Translations under genes and position numbers: made by a program | The notes under the pieces: model-generated | Database searches by the model: none | Seen by the model: the letters and a program-made list of their open reading frames with translations, nothing else | Told to the model about the DNA's origin: nothing | NCBI RefSeq assembly: GCF_020687545.1 | Contig: NZ_JAJEQX010000035.1 | Location: 1 to 36,499 of the forward strand | DNA: 36,499 nucleotides | From: Ruminococcus turbiniformis | Lineage (GTDB): Bacteria; Bacillota; Clostridia; Lachnospirales; Lachnospiraceae | Direction: 5' to 3' | Shown here: in pieces, positions 24,085 through 33,202 of the stretch | Position numbering within the stretch: position 1 is the stretch's first letter | Layout: every line of letters starts with the position of its first letter

Positions 24085-25389
24085 CTACTCACTTAATTCT
24101 CCGGACTCTGCCAGTGCATCATTTACTGCATTTCCAAGCCACTCAGCTGCTGCTGCCGGATCTTCACCTTCCTGAAGAACCATTGCAAGAGCATCCTGCA
24201 TAGCCTGTGTAATTCCGCCGAGTGTTACAGGCGGGAATGTGATACCTGTGTCAGCCAGTGCCTGGAAGTCTTTGCTCCATTTGCTGTCTGTGGACACATC
24301 TGAACGCGGAGATCTGTCTGCGAATGCTGCTGACTGCCAGTCATAGCTGCAGAATGCAGTAGCAAGCTGGAACGCGCCGTCTTTGTTCTTGCTGTCCGCA
24401 AGGATGAAGAGCGGTTTACACTCCATGTATGTAGCCTGGTGTCCGTCAGACGGATACGGGATCGGATTAACAGCTACATCTGCCATTGTATCCGGGTTGG
24501 ACTCTTCTCTCTCTGCCAGCCAGTTTCCTGTTACATAACTGGAAACGATACCTGTTGCAAAGTTCTCATCTGTCTCTTCCCATCCGTAGTTTGCGCAGTT
24601 CGGATCGATAATGCCGTTGTCGATCAGATCTTTGTACATCTGGAATACTTTTGTAGCTTTCTCAAGCTCGTCTGCGTTGTCATTCCATGTGTTCTTATAT
24701 TTTCCGTCGTCCTGTGCTGTTGCAATCTCAAGGTCATACTGTGCAAGATATACAATCAGCTCCTGTGCGGAACGAACGCCTGTAGCAGCGATCTCTGACA
24801 GATACTTACCGTTGTTTGAATAGTAATCTGTCTGAGCCATCAGGTCTTCCCATGTAGCCGGAGCCTCGATGCCTGCTGCTGTCAGGTCATCCGCATGTGT
24901 CAGGTAAGCACGCACTGTCATCTCGTACGGAATACCAACAACCTTTCCGTCGATTGTCATTGCGTTCACAACTGCTTCTGACAGGGCGTCTTTGTCTTCC
25001 CACTCATTGAAGCGGTCTGTCAGATCTTCAAGGATACCCATGTTGTAGAACTCACCGACGTACTCCGGAAGTCCCCAGATCAGATCCGGAACGTTTCCGC
25101 CCGCTGCTGCTGTCAGGATCTTCTCATGAAGCATGTCGTATGTGAAGTTCGTCTGGTTAACAGTGATTCCTGTCTCCTCTTCAAATGCTTCGATCTGCTT
25201 TAAGCTTTCTTCCTCTGTTACAGCTCCTTCTGTCCAGCATGTCCAGAGTTCAACAACGTTTTCGCCATCGCCTGAGCCTGAGCTGTCACCTGAGCCTGAG
25301 CTGTCGCTTCCTGAGGAGCTGCTTCCGCAGGCTGTCAGAGATGCAACCATTGCAGCTGCCAGCATGAGTGAAATTACCTTTTTCTTCAT
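24085..25389 (-). CDS. Extracellular sugar-binding lipoprotein of ABC transporter
   Basis: 434 residues from the ATG at 25389, preferred because GAGGG is seven bases upstream. Lipoprotein signal with lipobox LTAC (lipidated C21), then a Ser/Gly linker and a family-1-type solute-binding fold (ENVVELWTCWTEGA...). It should capture alpha-galactosides at the cell surface for the two permeases downstream. Specificity is inferred from the GH36 gene in the same operon. It has its own promoter, separate from the sensory operon upstream. Confidence 0.93.
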   Translation of the reverse strand: MKKKVISLMLAAAMVASLTACGSSSSGSDSSGSGDSSGSGDGENVVELWTCWTEGAVTEEESLKQIEAFEEETGITVNQTNFTYDMLHEKILTAAAGGNVPDLIWGLPEYVGEFYNMGILEDLTDRFNEWEDKDALSEAVVNAMTIDGKVVGIPYEMTVRAYLTHADDLTAAGIEAPATWEDLMAQTDYYSNNGKYLSEIAATGVRSAQELIVYLAQYDLEIATAQDDGKYKNTWNDNADELEKATKVFQMYKDLIDNGIIDPNCANYGWEETDENFATGIVSSYVTGNWLAEREESNPDTMADVAVNPIPYPSDGHQATYMECKPLFILADSKNKDGAFQLATAFCSYDWQSAAFADRSPRSDVSTDSKWSKDFQALADTGITFPPVTLGGITQAMQDALAMVLQEGEDPAAAAEWLGNAVNDALAESGELSE

Positions 25390-25438
25390 TTTCATACCCT
25401 CTTTCATAATATTTTCCCGTACCTTTCGTACTGGAAAA

Positions 25439-25467
25439 ATCATAGCACAGCATTTGTGCAGTTGCAA
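25439..25467 (-). promoter_or_regulatory. Promoter of the alpha-galactoside transport operon
   Basis: TTGCAA (25467-25462) and TATGAT (25444-25439) with a 17-base spacer on the minus strand. The spacer holds an inverted repeat GCAC/GTGC and the -35 lies in palindromic GTTGCAAC. The AraC-type regulator encoded just upstream is the obvious candidate activator. Confidence 0.7.
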
Positions 25468-25544
25468 CAAACCCGAGGGCTTAGCTTAAAAATACCACAG
25501 CATTTTGTTGAAAAACCCACCTTTTTTTATATTGGCTTCTCTTT

Positions 25545-27116
25545 TCAGGAACGCTTTGATTTTTTGTATCCGGACGGACTGTCCCCGTAATATTCCCTGA
25601 ATTTATCCGTAAAGCTGCGGACGTCGTTATAGCCTACTGCCTTTGCAAGCTCGTACGTTTTCATCTCGCTGTTCATCAGAAGCCCGACCGCCTCTTTCAT
25701 TCTCACATCTGTCAGGTAGCTCTTAAAATTCTGCCCTGTCTCCTTTTTAAAGAAAGAGCTGAAATAATACGGATTCATATAAGCTACTTCCGCCATTTTA
25801 CCCAGAGTCAGATTTTCCGCATAATGCTTCTGTATGTATTCCTTCACCTGGTGGATTGTCTGTTTTTCAGCCGGAGTATCCTGGAACGCATTTCTGTCAA
25901 GGAAATCCGAAAGGAACTTTTTCACATAATTCTTAAGTTCCTCATAGCTCATCTGATGGCGCATTGCCCCCACGGCTTCCTCATATTCCGCCCTCTTATC
26001 CGGCGAAAGTATATGATATTCCTCCAGATCTCTGTACAGATTCATTGCCATGACAATACATCTGTTTTCTGCCGCGTACCGGTTTCCGTAGTGCAGGTTC
26101 TCTATGATCGCCAGAGTCTCGTCCAGACGCTGCGGCCATGAATCGTCATTGCTTAAAAAGCTGCTGACCAGCTCTTTGTACTTATTATTATAGTCCTCAA
26201 AAGAGCATTTAAACTCCCTCGACACGTCATCATAGCGGATAAACTCTTCCTGGTTAAAATAGTAGAGTTCCGAACAGAACTTCGCGGTTTTATACACGTA
26301 TTTAAGCTCTTTTATATTCTCTGACGACTTTCCTATCCCTGTGACAAGACCTACCTTGTACTCACTGTAAATACTTCCGCGTATCTGCTCTATCTCCCGT
26401 TCTGTCTTTTCCCTGTAATTTTCCTTCGGACTCAAAAGGATCAGATTGCTGCTGTTTGCCTCCCTTTTAATAATAAAACCGTTCTTTTCCCGCTTCACGT
26501 ATTCCTGGATCTTTTTGAAAATAGAAAACCGGAGAAGTTCCTGCATATTCTGATCCTGTACTTTTCTGTAGAAATTCGCCGGCAGGGAAAAGCAGACTCC
26601 GGTAAAGACCATATCCTTTGTCTCTATCCCGATTTCCCGGAAATGATCGTACAGTTCACGGTATTCCGCCTCAGAATTGATCATTCGGAACACTGACTGA
26701 AAATCATCCTGTTCTTCTTCCCAGTATTCGAGAGGACTGTTCTCCCGTAGAGACTGTTCCGCTTTAAGAACCGCCTGCCGCAGTTCCTCCTTTCCAACCG
26801 GTTTTAACAGGTATTCCTGCGCCTCGTAGCGAATCGCCGTGCGCACATAATCAAACTCCTGATATCCGCTTAAAAAAATGAACTTTACTTTGCTGTCTGT
26901 TTCTCTTACTTTTTTGAGAACGTCGAGCCCGGACATTTTCGGCATAGATACATCTGAGATAATAATATCCGGTGAAAACTCTTCAATTTTGGCAAAAAGC
27001 TCCTCCCCGTTTGCCGCCTCCGCCACAATCTCCGCGTCCAGCTTGTCCCAGTCAACCAGTTTTCTAAGTCCTTTGATTATGATCGGCTCGTCGTCCGCGA
27101 GAATAATTTTAAACAT
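25545..27116 (-). CDS. YesN-type response regulator with AraC DNA-binding domain
   Basis: 523 residues from the ATG at 27116 (AGGGAGGG upstream; the longer frame lacks a ribosome site). Receiver domain 1-120 with DDE (8-10), D55 in SDVSMP and KPVGKEEL; a middle region of unknown fold; and a C-terminal AraC-type double helix-turn-helix (about 420-520) with LGKMAEVAYMNPYYFSSFFKKETG and YELAKAVGYNDVRSFTDKFREYYG. It overlaps the kinase gene by eight bases. Expected to activate the sugar operon at 25389 and onward. Confidence 0.94.
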   Translation of the reverse strand: MFKIILADDEPIIIKGLRKLVDWDKLDAEIVAEAANGEELFAKIEEFSPDIIISDVSMPKMSGLDVLKKVRETDSKVKFIFLSGYQEFDYVRTAIRYEAQEYLLKPVGKEELRQAVLKAEQSLRENSPLEYWEEEQDDFQSVFRMINSEAEYRELYDHFREIGIETKDMVFTGVCFSLPANFYRKVQDQNMQELLRFSIFKKIQEYVKREKNGFIIKREANSSNLILLSPKENYREKTEREIEQIRGSIYSEYKVGLVTGIGKSSENIKELKYVYKTAKFCSELYYFNQEEFIRYDDVSREFKCSFEDYNNKYKELVSSFLSNDDSWPQRLDETLAIIENLHYGNRYAAENRCIVMAMNLYRDLEEYHILSPDKRAEYEEAVGAMRHQMSYEELKNYVKKFLSDFLDRNAFQDTPAEKQTIHQVKEYIQKHYAENLTLGKMAEVAYMNPYYFSSFFKKETGQNFKSYLTDVRMKEAVGLLMNSEMKTYELAKAVGYNDVRSFTDKFREYYGDSPSGYKKSKRS

Positions 27117-29031
27117 TTTTCCCTCCCTGCGCATTCCGCTCTGTTTCTTCCGCGCTCTTTTCACCGCCTGCGCTGTCCGCTTTGATAACGGGCAGCCTGT
27201 ACTTCACTATAGTTCCGATTCCTTCGAAGCTGCTGATCTCAATATGGTATCTGTCACCGAAAATCAGCCTGATCCTGTCATAAACATTCTTAATTCCGAT
27301 ACTTGCCCTTTTACTCCTCGGGTGGTTCTCTGTCTCATGGCTTTCCAGAAGATTTCTTACATATTCAAGGCGTTCCTTCGTCATACCGGCTCCGTTGTCC
27401 ATCACAGTAATCTCAAGCCCTTCCCCGGACATCTGCGCCTGTATGGCTACAACACCTTCCCCTTCCTTCTCCTTAAGCCCATGCTTGACAGCATTCTCCA
27501 CAACAGGCTGAAGAATAAGCTGGGGAACCCTAAGATCCATCATGTCATCCTCCACATTGATCTCAAGTGAAAAACGGTTCTCATACCGGATTCGGATAAT
27601 CTTAAAATAGTTCCTCACACTTTCAATTTCATCCCTCAGAGTTACCATATCCCGGGCGCTCCCCATCAGATATTTAAGCTGGCCTGACAGTCCGTCTATC
27701 ATCTCCGCGGTCTCCCGGTCATCGTGAGTGACGGCCATCATACGGATTACGTCCAGAGTATTATAAAGATAATGGGGCTGTATCTGCGTTTTCAAAGCTT
27801 CTATCTCTGCATCCCGCTGACGGATTTCGGCAATATATACCTTCCTGATATGGCTCTGCAGGTTCTCAGTCATGCTGTTAAGCCCCTGCGCAAGATAACC
27901 GATCTCGTCGTTTGACTGAATATCCACCCGTGTCGTCAGGTTTCCCTGCTCAATCGACTCCATGGCATCCGCCAGGTTCCGGATTGGCTGACTGGACTTT
28001 TTAGAATAAAAATAATAGATAACCACGAGAACCGCCGTGCTGATTCCGATAATGAGCAGTGTCATATTGCGGATTGCCTGATAGCTGTCCCTCAGATGAT
28101 ATGATGAAATTCTCTCGACAATCAGCCAATCTGTGCCGGGCACCTCGCTGTAAATAAAATAGTCACCGTCCGCGTTTATGTACTGGTATCTGCTGTCCAT
28201 ATCGTCCACGTAGTAAAGCAGCCTGCTCTCATCATAGTCGTCATCCGCCGGGTATGGGTTGTAGGCGAACTGTCTCAGGCTTTTATCCACAATGTAAATC
28301 TGGCTTCCCTCCTCCAGCCTTGTCTCGTTGATAATGCTGTCCAGATATTCCTCGCTGATATCGATATACAGTGTCCCCAGTATTTCGCTGGACGCGTTCT
28401 CAATTGTAGACGTGTTCATAATATTTCTCGATACCGTAAAATCACTGCTTCTTGTTCCCATATAATAATCAACGATATGTACGGGATGGACCTGCATCTC
28501 CCTTGAGTCCTCCTGGTAGTTCTCTTTATGCCACTCCAGCATCAGAGATTCGTTGATAATCCTTTCAGGCGCATGCATAGCCGAACACACCTCTCCGTCA
28601 GGGAGGACAAGGAACACATGGTCAATATACTGATTCATATATAAAATATTCCTCAGCATGTCGCTGATCTCCGTTGCCTTTTTATCAGAGCTGACAGAAT
28701 CATTTTCCAAAAGCTGGTAAATATATCCGTAATCAGTGCTTCTGGCACTGTACAAATATTTTGTGTCCTCTTCCATTTCGCTCAGAAGTGATTCTATATT
28801 TCTTCCGATTGTGAGTGTTGTACGATACATATTTGACAGCATGACCGTCTGAAGGGAGCCGAGGGAAGCATTATAAATTATCATGCTCATAATTACCAGC
28901 GGCAGAAGGCCGATCAGGATCAGGGCGACTACAGATTTTGTAAACAGGCTCATAGATCTGCCCGGCATATGCCGGCTTATCTGTTCCCGTACCGTTTTTG
29001 CAATGCTTTTTCCAAAATGTAACATTCTCAT
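27109..29031 (-). CDS. YesM-type sensor histidine kinase
   Basis: 640 residues. N-terminal membrane segment (about 30-55), a large extracellular dCache-like sensor (55-310), a second membrane segment (about 315-335), HAMP (335-390), then the His_kinase box QIQPHYLYNTLDVI with H420 and a C-terminal ATPase domain (LQPVVENAVKHG, VMDNGAGM, GIGIKNVYDRI). It partners the overlapping YesN-type regulator. Its ATG overlaps the stop of the upstream binding-protein gene by four bases, so the three are made together; the binding protein may deliver the sugar signal to the sensor. Confidence 0.94.
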   Translation of the reverse strand: MRMLHFGKSIAKTVREQISRHMPGRSMSLFTKSVVALILIGLLPLVIMSMIIYNASLGSLQTVMLSNMYRTTLTIGRNIESLLSEMEEDTKYLYSARSTDYGYIYQLLENDSVSSDKKATEISDMLRNILYMNQYIDHVFLVLPDGEVCSAMHAPERIINESLMLEWHKENYQEDSREMQVHPVHIVDYYMGTRSSDFTVSRNIMNTSTIENASSEILGTLYIDISEEYLDSIINETRLEEGSQIYIVDKSLRQFAYNPYPADDDYDESRLLYYVDDMDSRYQYINADGDYFIYSEVPGTDWLIVERISSYHLRDSYQAIRNMTLLIIGISTAVLVVIYYFYSKKSSQPIRNLADAMESIEQGNLTTRVDIQSNDEIGYLAQGLNSMTENLQSHIRKVYIAEIRQRDAEIEALKTQIQPHYLYNTLDVIRMMAVTHDDRETAEMIDGLSGQLKYLMGSARDMVTLRDEIESVRNYFKIIRIRYENRFSLEINVEDDMMDLRVPQLILQPVVENAVKHGLKEKEGEGVVAIQAQMSGEGLEITVMDNGAGMTKERLEYVRNLLESHETENHPRSKRASIGIKNVYDRIRLIFGDRYHIEISSFEGIGTIVKYRLPVIKADSAGGEKSAEETERNAQGGKNV

Positions 29032-30410
29032 TCTTTCTGTTCCTCTGTCGCTTTATTCCAGCTCTCGTCAAGAAGACGGGCCGCTGTATTCACCTCGATC
29101 GTATTGGAGGCAAGTGAATTGATAATATCTGTCATTTCTATCCGGAAATTCTCCGGTGTCTCCAGATTTCCCAGAAATTCTTCGCTTCTGTCCGCATATC
29201 TGTAGTCCGTCAGAACCCCCTGCTGAACAGCCGGGGCTGCATAGAGAACCGCGCTTTTCGTAACCGGCATGCCGTACATTGCCTGCAGTACTTTTCTGTA
29301 ATTATCTTTTTCATAGCAAAATTTCAGAAATGCCTCGGCAGCTTTCTTTTTATTGCTGTCCGCCATACACTCATCTGAGACGGCCCATATAGAGCCTGTA
29401 TTTTCAATCACAACACTGTTTCCGTCTGAATCCGGAAGGTAAAACCAGCCGGGCCTTATCCTGACCGTATCATCTTCCAGCTCCTCCCCGAGCGGGGTTT
29501 TGTCTGAGTCCATCGCCCTCGGGTAGGATTCCCAGATTTTTGCCAGCATGGCCGGTGTGCCGTAATACATGGCCACCTCCTGGTTTATCATATAGGAAAT
29601 GATCTGTGTATCGCCCATATTGACAGAATCTTCGAGAATATACTTTCCTGTCATCAGATCCTGGAAATGTTCAAGCGCCCCAAGCATATCCGCGTCCCGG
29701 AAAGACACTTCCGAGTTCAGTCGGCGGTCAATCCACTCGGGATTATTCTTCTCAACATCTGTCAGAAAGAAATAATTAATCCACCCTTCACTGGCAGACT
29801 CTTCACTCCCTCCAAGAGCCAGCGGTGTGATTCCGAGAGACAAAAGCTCATCACACAGGGCAATAAAATCGTCGTACGTCTCGGGGACTGAAAGATTATA
29901 CTGCTTGAAAATTACCTTATTATATATAATTCCGTATGATGTTCCGTAAAACGGGAGGGCACATATTTTCCCGTTTACCGTAATCGGCTGTTCCGTCAGC
30001 TCGGCAATAGACGGGTCAATCTCCCCAAGCTTCCCGGCCGTCTCAAACATATACGGGTCTTCAATCTCAAATACGTCCGGGAACTCATCGGTGGCCTCCT
30101 TTGCCTTGAGCTCTTCCGTGTAGCTTTCCCCCGTCGAATACTCTACCTGAAGAGTATACTGGGGATACCTGTTTGAAAATGCCTCGCACAGCTCCTCCAT
30201 CGCAGAGATCCAGACCGTATTCTCTCCCGAATAAAAAATAGAAAGATCAGCTTTTTCCTCCTCGCCGGCCGGGGTCTCAGACAGAACGCCCGCTTCAACC
30301 TTATCAGTTCCGCATGCGGCCATGCCTGCCGCCGCCAAAGCGAGCAGCGCACAGATGCCGGTCCTCTTTATGCTCATTGAATTTAAAAATTTTGTCCTTT
30401 TGGTTCCCAT
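29028..30410 (-). CDS. Solute-binding lipoprotein of a sensory operon
   Basis: 460 residues. Lipoprotein signal with a long charged N-terminus and lipobox MAAC (C33), then a family-1-type sugar-binding fold (LSIFYSGENTVWISAMEELCEAF). It has its own promoter and AGGAAGG site. No permease lies in this operon; instead it is translationally coupled to the YesM-type kinase. It could act as the sugar receptor for the kinase, comparable to known binding-protein/LytS-type three-component systems, or load the transporter encoded downstream. It is only distantly like the other sugar-binding protein here. Confidence 0.88.
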   Translation of the reverse strand: MGTKRTKFLNSMSIKRTGICALLALAAAGMAACGTDKVEAGVLSETPAGEEEKADLSIFYSGENTVWISAMEELCEAFSNRYPQYTLQVEYSTGESYTEELKAKEATDEFPDVFEIEDPYMFETAGKLGEIDPSIAELTEQPITVNGKICALPFYGTSYGIIYNKVIFKQYNLSVPETYDDFIALCDELLSLGITPLALGGSEESASEGWINYFFLTDVEKNNPEWIDRRLNSEVSFRDADMLGALEHFQDLMTGKYILEDSVNMGDTQIISYMINQEVAMYYGTPAMLAKIWESYPRAMDSDKTPLGEELEDDTVRIRPGWFYLPDSDGNSVVIENTGSIWAVSDECMADSNKKKAAEAFLKFCYEKDNYRKVLQAMYGMPVTKSAVLYAAPAVQQGVLTDYRYADRSEEFLGNLETPENFRIEMTDIINSLASNTIEVNTAARLLDESWNKATEEQKE

Positions 30411-30470
30411 TCTTTTCCTTCCTGTTTATCAAAACAGCTGTTTCGGCTCAGTATTCATACTTACCTGATA

Positions 30471-30498
30471 ATTATAGCATATTCTGCCTTTTTCACAA
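30471..30498 (-). promoter_or_regulatory. Promoter of the sensory operon
   Basis: On the minus strand TTGTGA (30498-30493), 16-base spacer, consensus TATAAT (30476-30471). It drives the binding protein, kinase and regulator genes. Confidence 0.75.
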
Positions 30499-30523
30499 AA
30501 ACTATTATTTTTAACATTAGGAC

Positions 30524-30551
30524 TTGATTAATTCTGAAAATCCGATATACT
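30524..30551 (+). promoter_or_regulatory. Promoter of the amino-acid ABC operon
   Basis: TTGATT (30524-30529), 16-base spacer, TATACT (30546-30551). It is divergent from the sensory operon promoter, with the two -35 boxes about 25 bases apart. Confidence 0.7.
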
Positions 30552-30618
30552 AATTAGGATAGTAAATAAATATGAGTTTCTGCTACATATTTATACAATT
30601 CCCATAAGGAGGATAATT

Positions 30619-31527
30619 ATGAAAAAGAGAGTATTGGCTTTATTACTTGCAGCATGTACTGCAATGTCATTTGCAGCGTGCAGCAGCGGGGAAGACAGTT
30701 CCGGTTCATCTGATTCAGGCAGTGCCGAGAGCACAGATTCCGGAAGCGGAGACAGCGATGCCTCCACAGAGATTGAAACTGTTACACCGGGTGTCCTGAC
30801 TGTGGCTACAAGCCCGGATTTTGCTCCGTATGAGTTCTATGCGATCGACGAGGAAGGCAATCCGACCCTGGCAGGATTCGATATCGCTCTGGCACAGTAT
30901 ATTGCAGACTACATGGGGCTGGAACTCCAGATCGTTACCGTAGACTTTGACGGTGTGCTCAGTGAGCTGCAGACAAAATCTGTTGATCTGGGTATGTCAG
31001 GATTTGCTCCTGACCCGGACAGAGAGGCGATTATGGAATTCTCTGATTCCTATTACACAGGCTCCCAGTCTGTTGTAACAACAAAGGACAATGCGGATAC
31101 ATATAATTCTTTTGAAGCCTTAAATAACCCGGACGTTACAATCGGCGCCCAGACCGGTTCCATCCAGCTCGATCTGGCGAATGAGAACAGCGCGGATGCC
31201 GACATCATTTCCCTTCCGAAAGTAACGGATATCATCTCCGAGCTTCTGGCCGGCACAATGGATGCTGCTTACATCGAAACGGATGTTGCGAAGAGCTACC
31301 AGCAGAATTACCCGGATCTTGAAATCGTCCTGGAAGTTCCGTATGAGCAGAACGGCGCTTCTGTCGGAGTTGTGAAAGATAATCCGGAGCTTCTTGCAGC
31401 GGTCAACGAAGCGATTGCCCAGGCTCTCTCTGACGGAAGTATGGAGACATTCATCGCCGAGGCAAACGAGCAGGCTTCAGGCCAGACTTATGAGGGTCTG
31501 CTTGACGAGAACGGCAACGTTCAGTAA
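30619..31527 (+). CDS. Amino-acid-type ABC transporter binding lipoprotein
   Basis: 302 residues. Lipobox FAAC (C21), a Ser/Asp/Gly linker, then the family-3 solute-binding fold: VLTVATSPDFAPYEF, GFDIALAQYIADYMGLELQIV, FDGVLSELQTKSVDLGMSGF. Typical ligands are polar amino acids such as glutamine, arginine or cystine; the exact one is not visible. AAGGAGG upstream. First gene of an operon with permease, ATPase and an AbgB-like amidohydrolase. Confidence 0.93.
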   Translation: MKKRVLALLLAACTAMSFAACSSGEDSSGSSDSGSAESTDSGSGDSDASTEIETVTPGVLTVATSPDFAPYEFYAIDEEGNPTLAGFDIALAQYIADYMGLELQIVTVDFDGVLSELQTKSVDLGMSGFAPDPDREAIMEFSDSYYTGSQSVVTTKDNADTYNSFEALNNPDVTIGAQTGSIQLDLANENSADADIISLPKVTDIISELLAGTMDAAYIETDVAKSYQQNYPDLEIVLEVPYEQNGASVGVVKDNPELLAAVNEAIAQALSDGSMETFIAEANEQASGQTYEGLLDENGNVQ

Positions 31528-31535
31528 ATGTTTTG

Positions 31536-31563
31536 CGGGCTCCCTTTTCGGGGGCCCGTTTTT
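31536..31563 (+). terminator. Intercistronic terminator/attenuator after binding-protein gene
   Basis: CGGGCTCCC (31536-31544) pairs with GGGGGCCCG (31550-31558), one mismatch, followed by TTTTT. It probably terminates part of the transcripts, giving more binding protein than permease. Confidence 0.8.
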
Positions 31564-31583
31564 CTGAGTGAAAGGAGTAACGA

Positions 31584-32369
31584 ATGGATCAGTTTATAAA
31601 ATTGGAAAATTTCGGGCGTATCGCGCCGTATACAGAGCTCTTTGTGCAGGGCACGATTGTAACGATCCTGCTGGCTGTGTTCACGGTCGTAATCGGATTT
31701 TGCCTGGCCCTGATACTGGCCCTGATGCGCATGTCCAATTTAAGGCCGTTTCGCGCGCTTGGCATTGATTCCGACGGCCATACGCGTGAGAAAGGTTTTC
31801 TCGCGCTTTTAAGCCGCTTTAACCCGCTGGACTTTATCGCGACAGCGTATGTCGAAATTCTGCGTTCTACGCCCGTACTTGTTCAGATCTTCATCATTTA
31901 CTACGGCGTGTTCAGCATGGTTGACCTGCCCAGCTTCCAGCTTTTCGGTTTTATCCGTTTTGAGAGATTTCTTCCGGGTGTCGTTGCGCTTGGAATGAAT
32001 TCAGGCGCGTATCTGTGCGAGATCATCCGTTCCGGTATCCAGTCCATTGATTCCGGGCAGACAGAAGCGGCGCGTTCTCTCGGTCTGTCACAGAGCCAGA
32101 ATTTAAAATACATCATTCTGCCTCAGGCAATCAAAAATATCCTCCCGGCAATTGCGAACGAATTTGTCGTAATTATCAAAGAGTCCGCAATCACATATAC
32201 CATCGGCGTACAGGATATTATGTCTGCGGTAAACGCGGTGCGCGGCGCTTCGTTTATCATTATTGAACCGTTACTGGTGGCGACAGCGATTTACTTCTGT
32301 CTGTGCTTCCCCACCTCCAAGATTATCGCTTACTTCGAAAGGAGGATGAGCCGTGGCGACAAGAGATAG
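31584..32369 (+). CDS. Amino-acid-type ABC transporter permease
   Basis: 261 residues, about five membrane segments of the His/Glu/Gln/Arg permease family. The EAA loop [21 protein letters not shown] is clear. A hydrophilic insertion (about 52-82, [19 protein letters not shown]) separates the first segments, longer than in many relatives. GGAG upstream. It overlaps the ATPase gene by 17 bases. Confidence 0.93.
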   Translation: MDQFIKLENFGRIAPYTELFVQGTIVTILLAVFTVVIGFCLALILALMRMSNLRPFRALGIDSDGHTREKGFLALLSRFNPLDFIATAYVEILRSTPVLVQIFIIYYGVFSMVDLPSFQLFGFIRFERFLPGVVALGMNSGAYLCEIIRSGIQSIDSGQTEAARSLGLSQSQNLKYIILPQAIKNILPAIANEFVVIIKESAITYTIGVQDIMSAVNAVRGASFIIIEPLLVATAIYFCLCFPTSKIIAYFERRMSRGDKR

Positions 32370-33129
32370 CATCATTCAGGTAACTGATCTGAAAAAGCAT
32401 TATAAGGGCGGAACCATCAAGGCTCTTGACGGAGTTACCGTCGATATTAACAAAGGAGACGTCATGGCTGTGATCGGACCTTCCGGTTCGGGCAAATCCA
32501 CTTTTCTGCGCAGCCTGAACCTTCTGGAAGAGCCGACCGGGGGCTCCATCATTTTCGAAGGAATTGACATCACAAAGAAAAAGTATAAAAACGAAGACGG
32601 AAAAACAGTAAAACTTAACATTGACAAGCTGCGTCAGAAAATGGGAATGGTATTCCAGCATTTCAACCTGTTTCCCCATATGACTATTCTTGATAATATG
32701 ACGCTGGCCCCGATGAAGGTAAAAGGCATCGCGAAAGCGGACGCGGAGAAAAAGGCGCTGGAGCTTTTAGACCGCGTGGGATTGAAAGACCGCGCGGACG
32801 CCTATCCGATTCAGCTCTCCGGCGGACAGAAACAGCGTGTCGCAATCGTCCGCGCGCTGGCTATGGAGCCGGAAGTCATGCTTTTTGACGAGCCCACTTC
32901 CGCCCTTGATCCGGAGATGGTCGGCGAGGTGCTTGACGTAATGAAAGAGCTGGCCCAGGAGGGAATGACCATGGTTGTTGTCACCCACGAGATGGGATTT
33001 GCCCGCGAAGTCGGAAACCGTGTTCTTTTCATGGCGGACGGAATGCTTCTTGAACAGGGGACTCCGGCGGACATCTTCGACAATCCGCAGAACCCGCGTC
33101 TGAAAGATTTTCTCGCGAAAGTCCTGTAA
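32353..33129 (+). CDS. Amino-acid-type ABC transporter ATP-binding protein
   Basis: 258 residues starting with GTG at 32353, with GGAGG seven bases upstream. Walker [10 protein letters not shown] (42-50), signature LSGGQ (155-159), Walker [13 protein letters not shown] and the H-loop VVTHEMGF. It energises the importer formed with the upstream permease and lipoprotein. A short insertion ([19 protein letters not shown], about 75-95) before the Q-loop is seen in part of this family. Confidence 0.95.
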   Translation: MATRDSIIQVTDLKKHYKGGTIKALDGVTVDINKGDVMAVIGPSGSGKSTFLRSLNLLEEPTGGSIIFEGIDITKKKYKNEDGKTVKLNIDKLRQKMGMVFQHFNLFPHMTILDNMTLAPMKVKGIAKADAEKKALELLDRVGLKDRADAYPIQLSGGQKQRVAIVRALAMEPEVMLFDEPTSALDPEMVGEVLDVMKELAQEGMTMVVVTHEMGFAREVGNRVLFMADGMLLEQGTPADIFDNPQNPRLKDFLAKVL

Positions 33130-33141
33130 ACGTATATACAC

Positions 33142-33178
33142 TGATCCCGGAGAGCTTTTTCTTCCGGGATCATTTATT
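33142..33178 (+). terminator. Hairpin between ATPase and amidohydrolase genes
   Basis: TGATCCCGGA (33142-33151) pairs with TCCGGGATCA (33163-33172), followed by a weak TTTATTC tail. Partial terminator; the amidohydrolase could still be co-transcribed. Confidence 0.65.
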
Positions 33179-33202
33179 CTAAGCTATAAGGAGGATCTGA
33201 CT

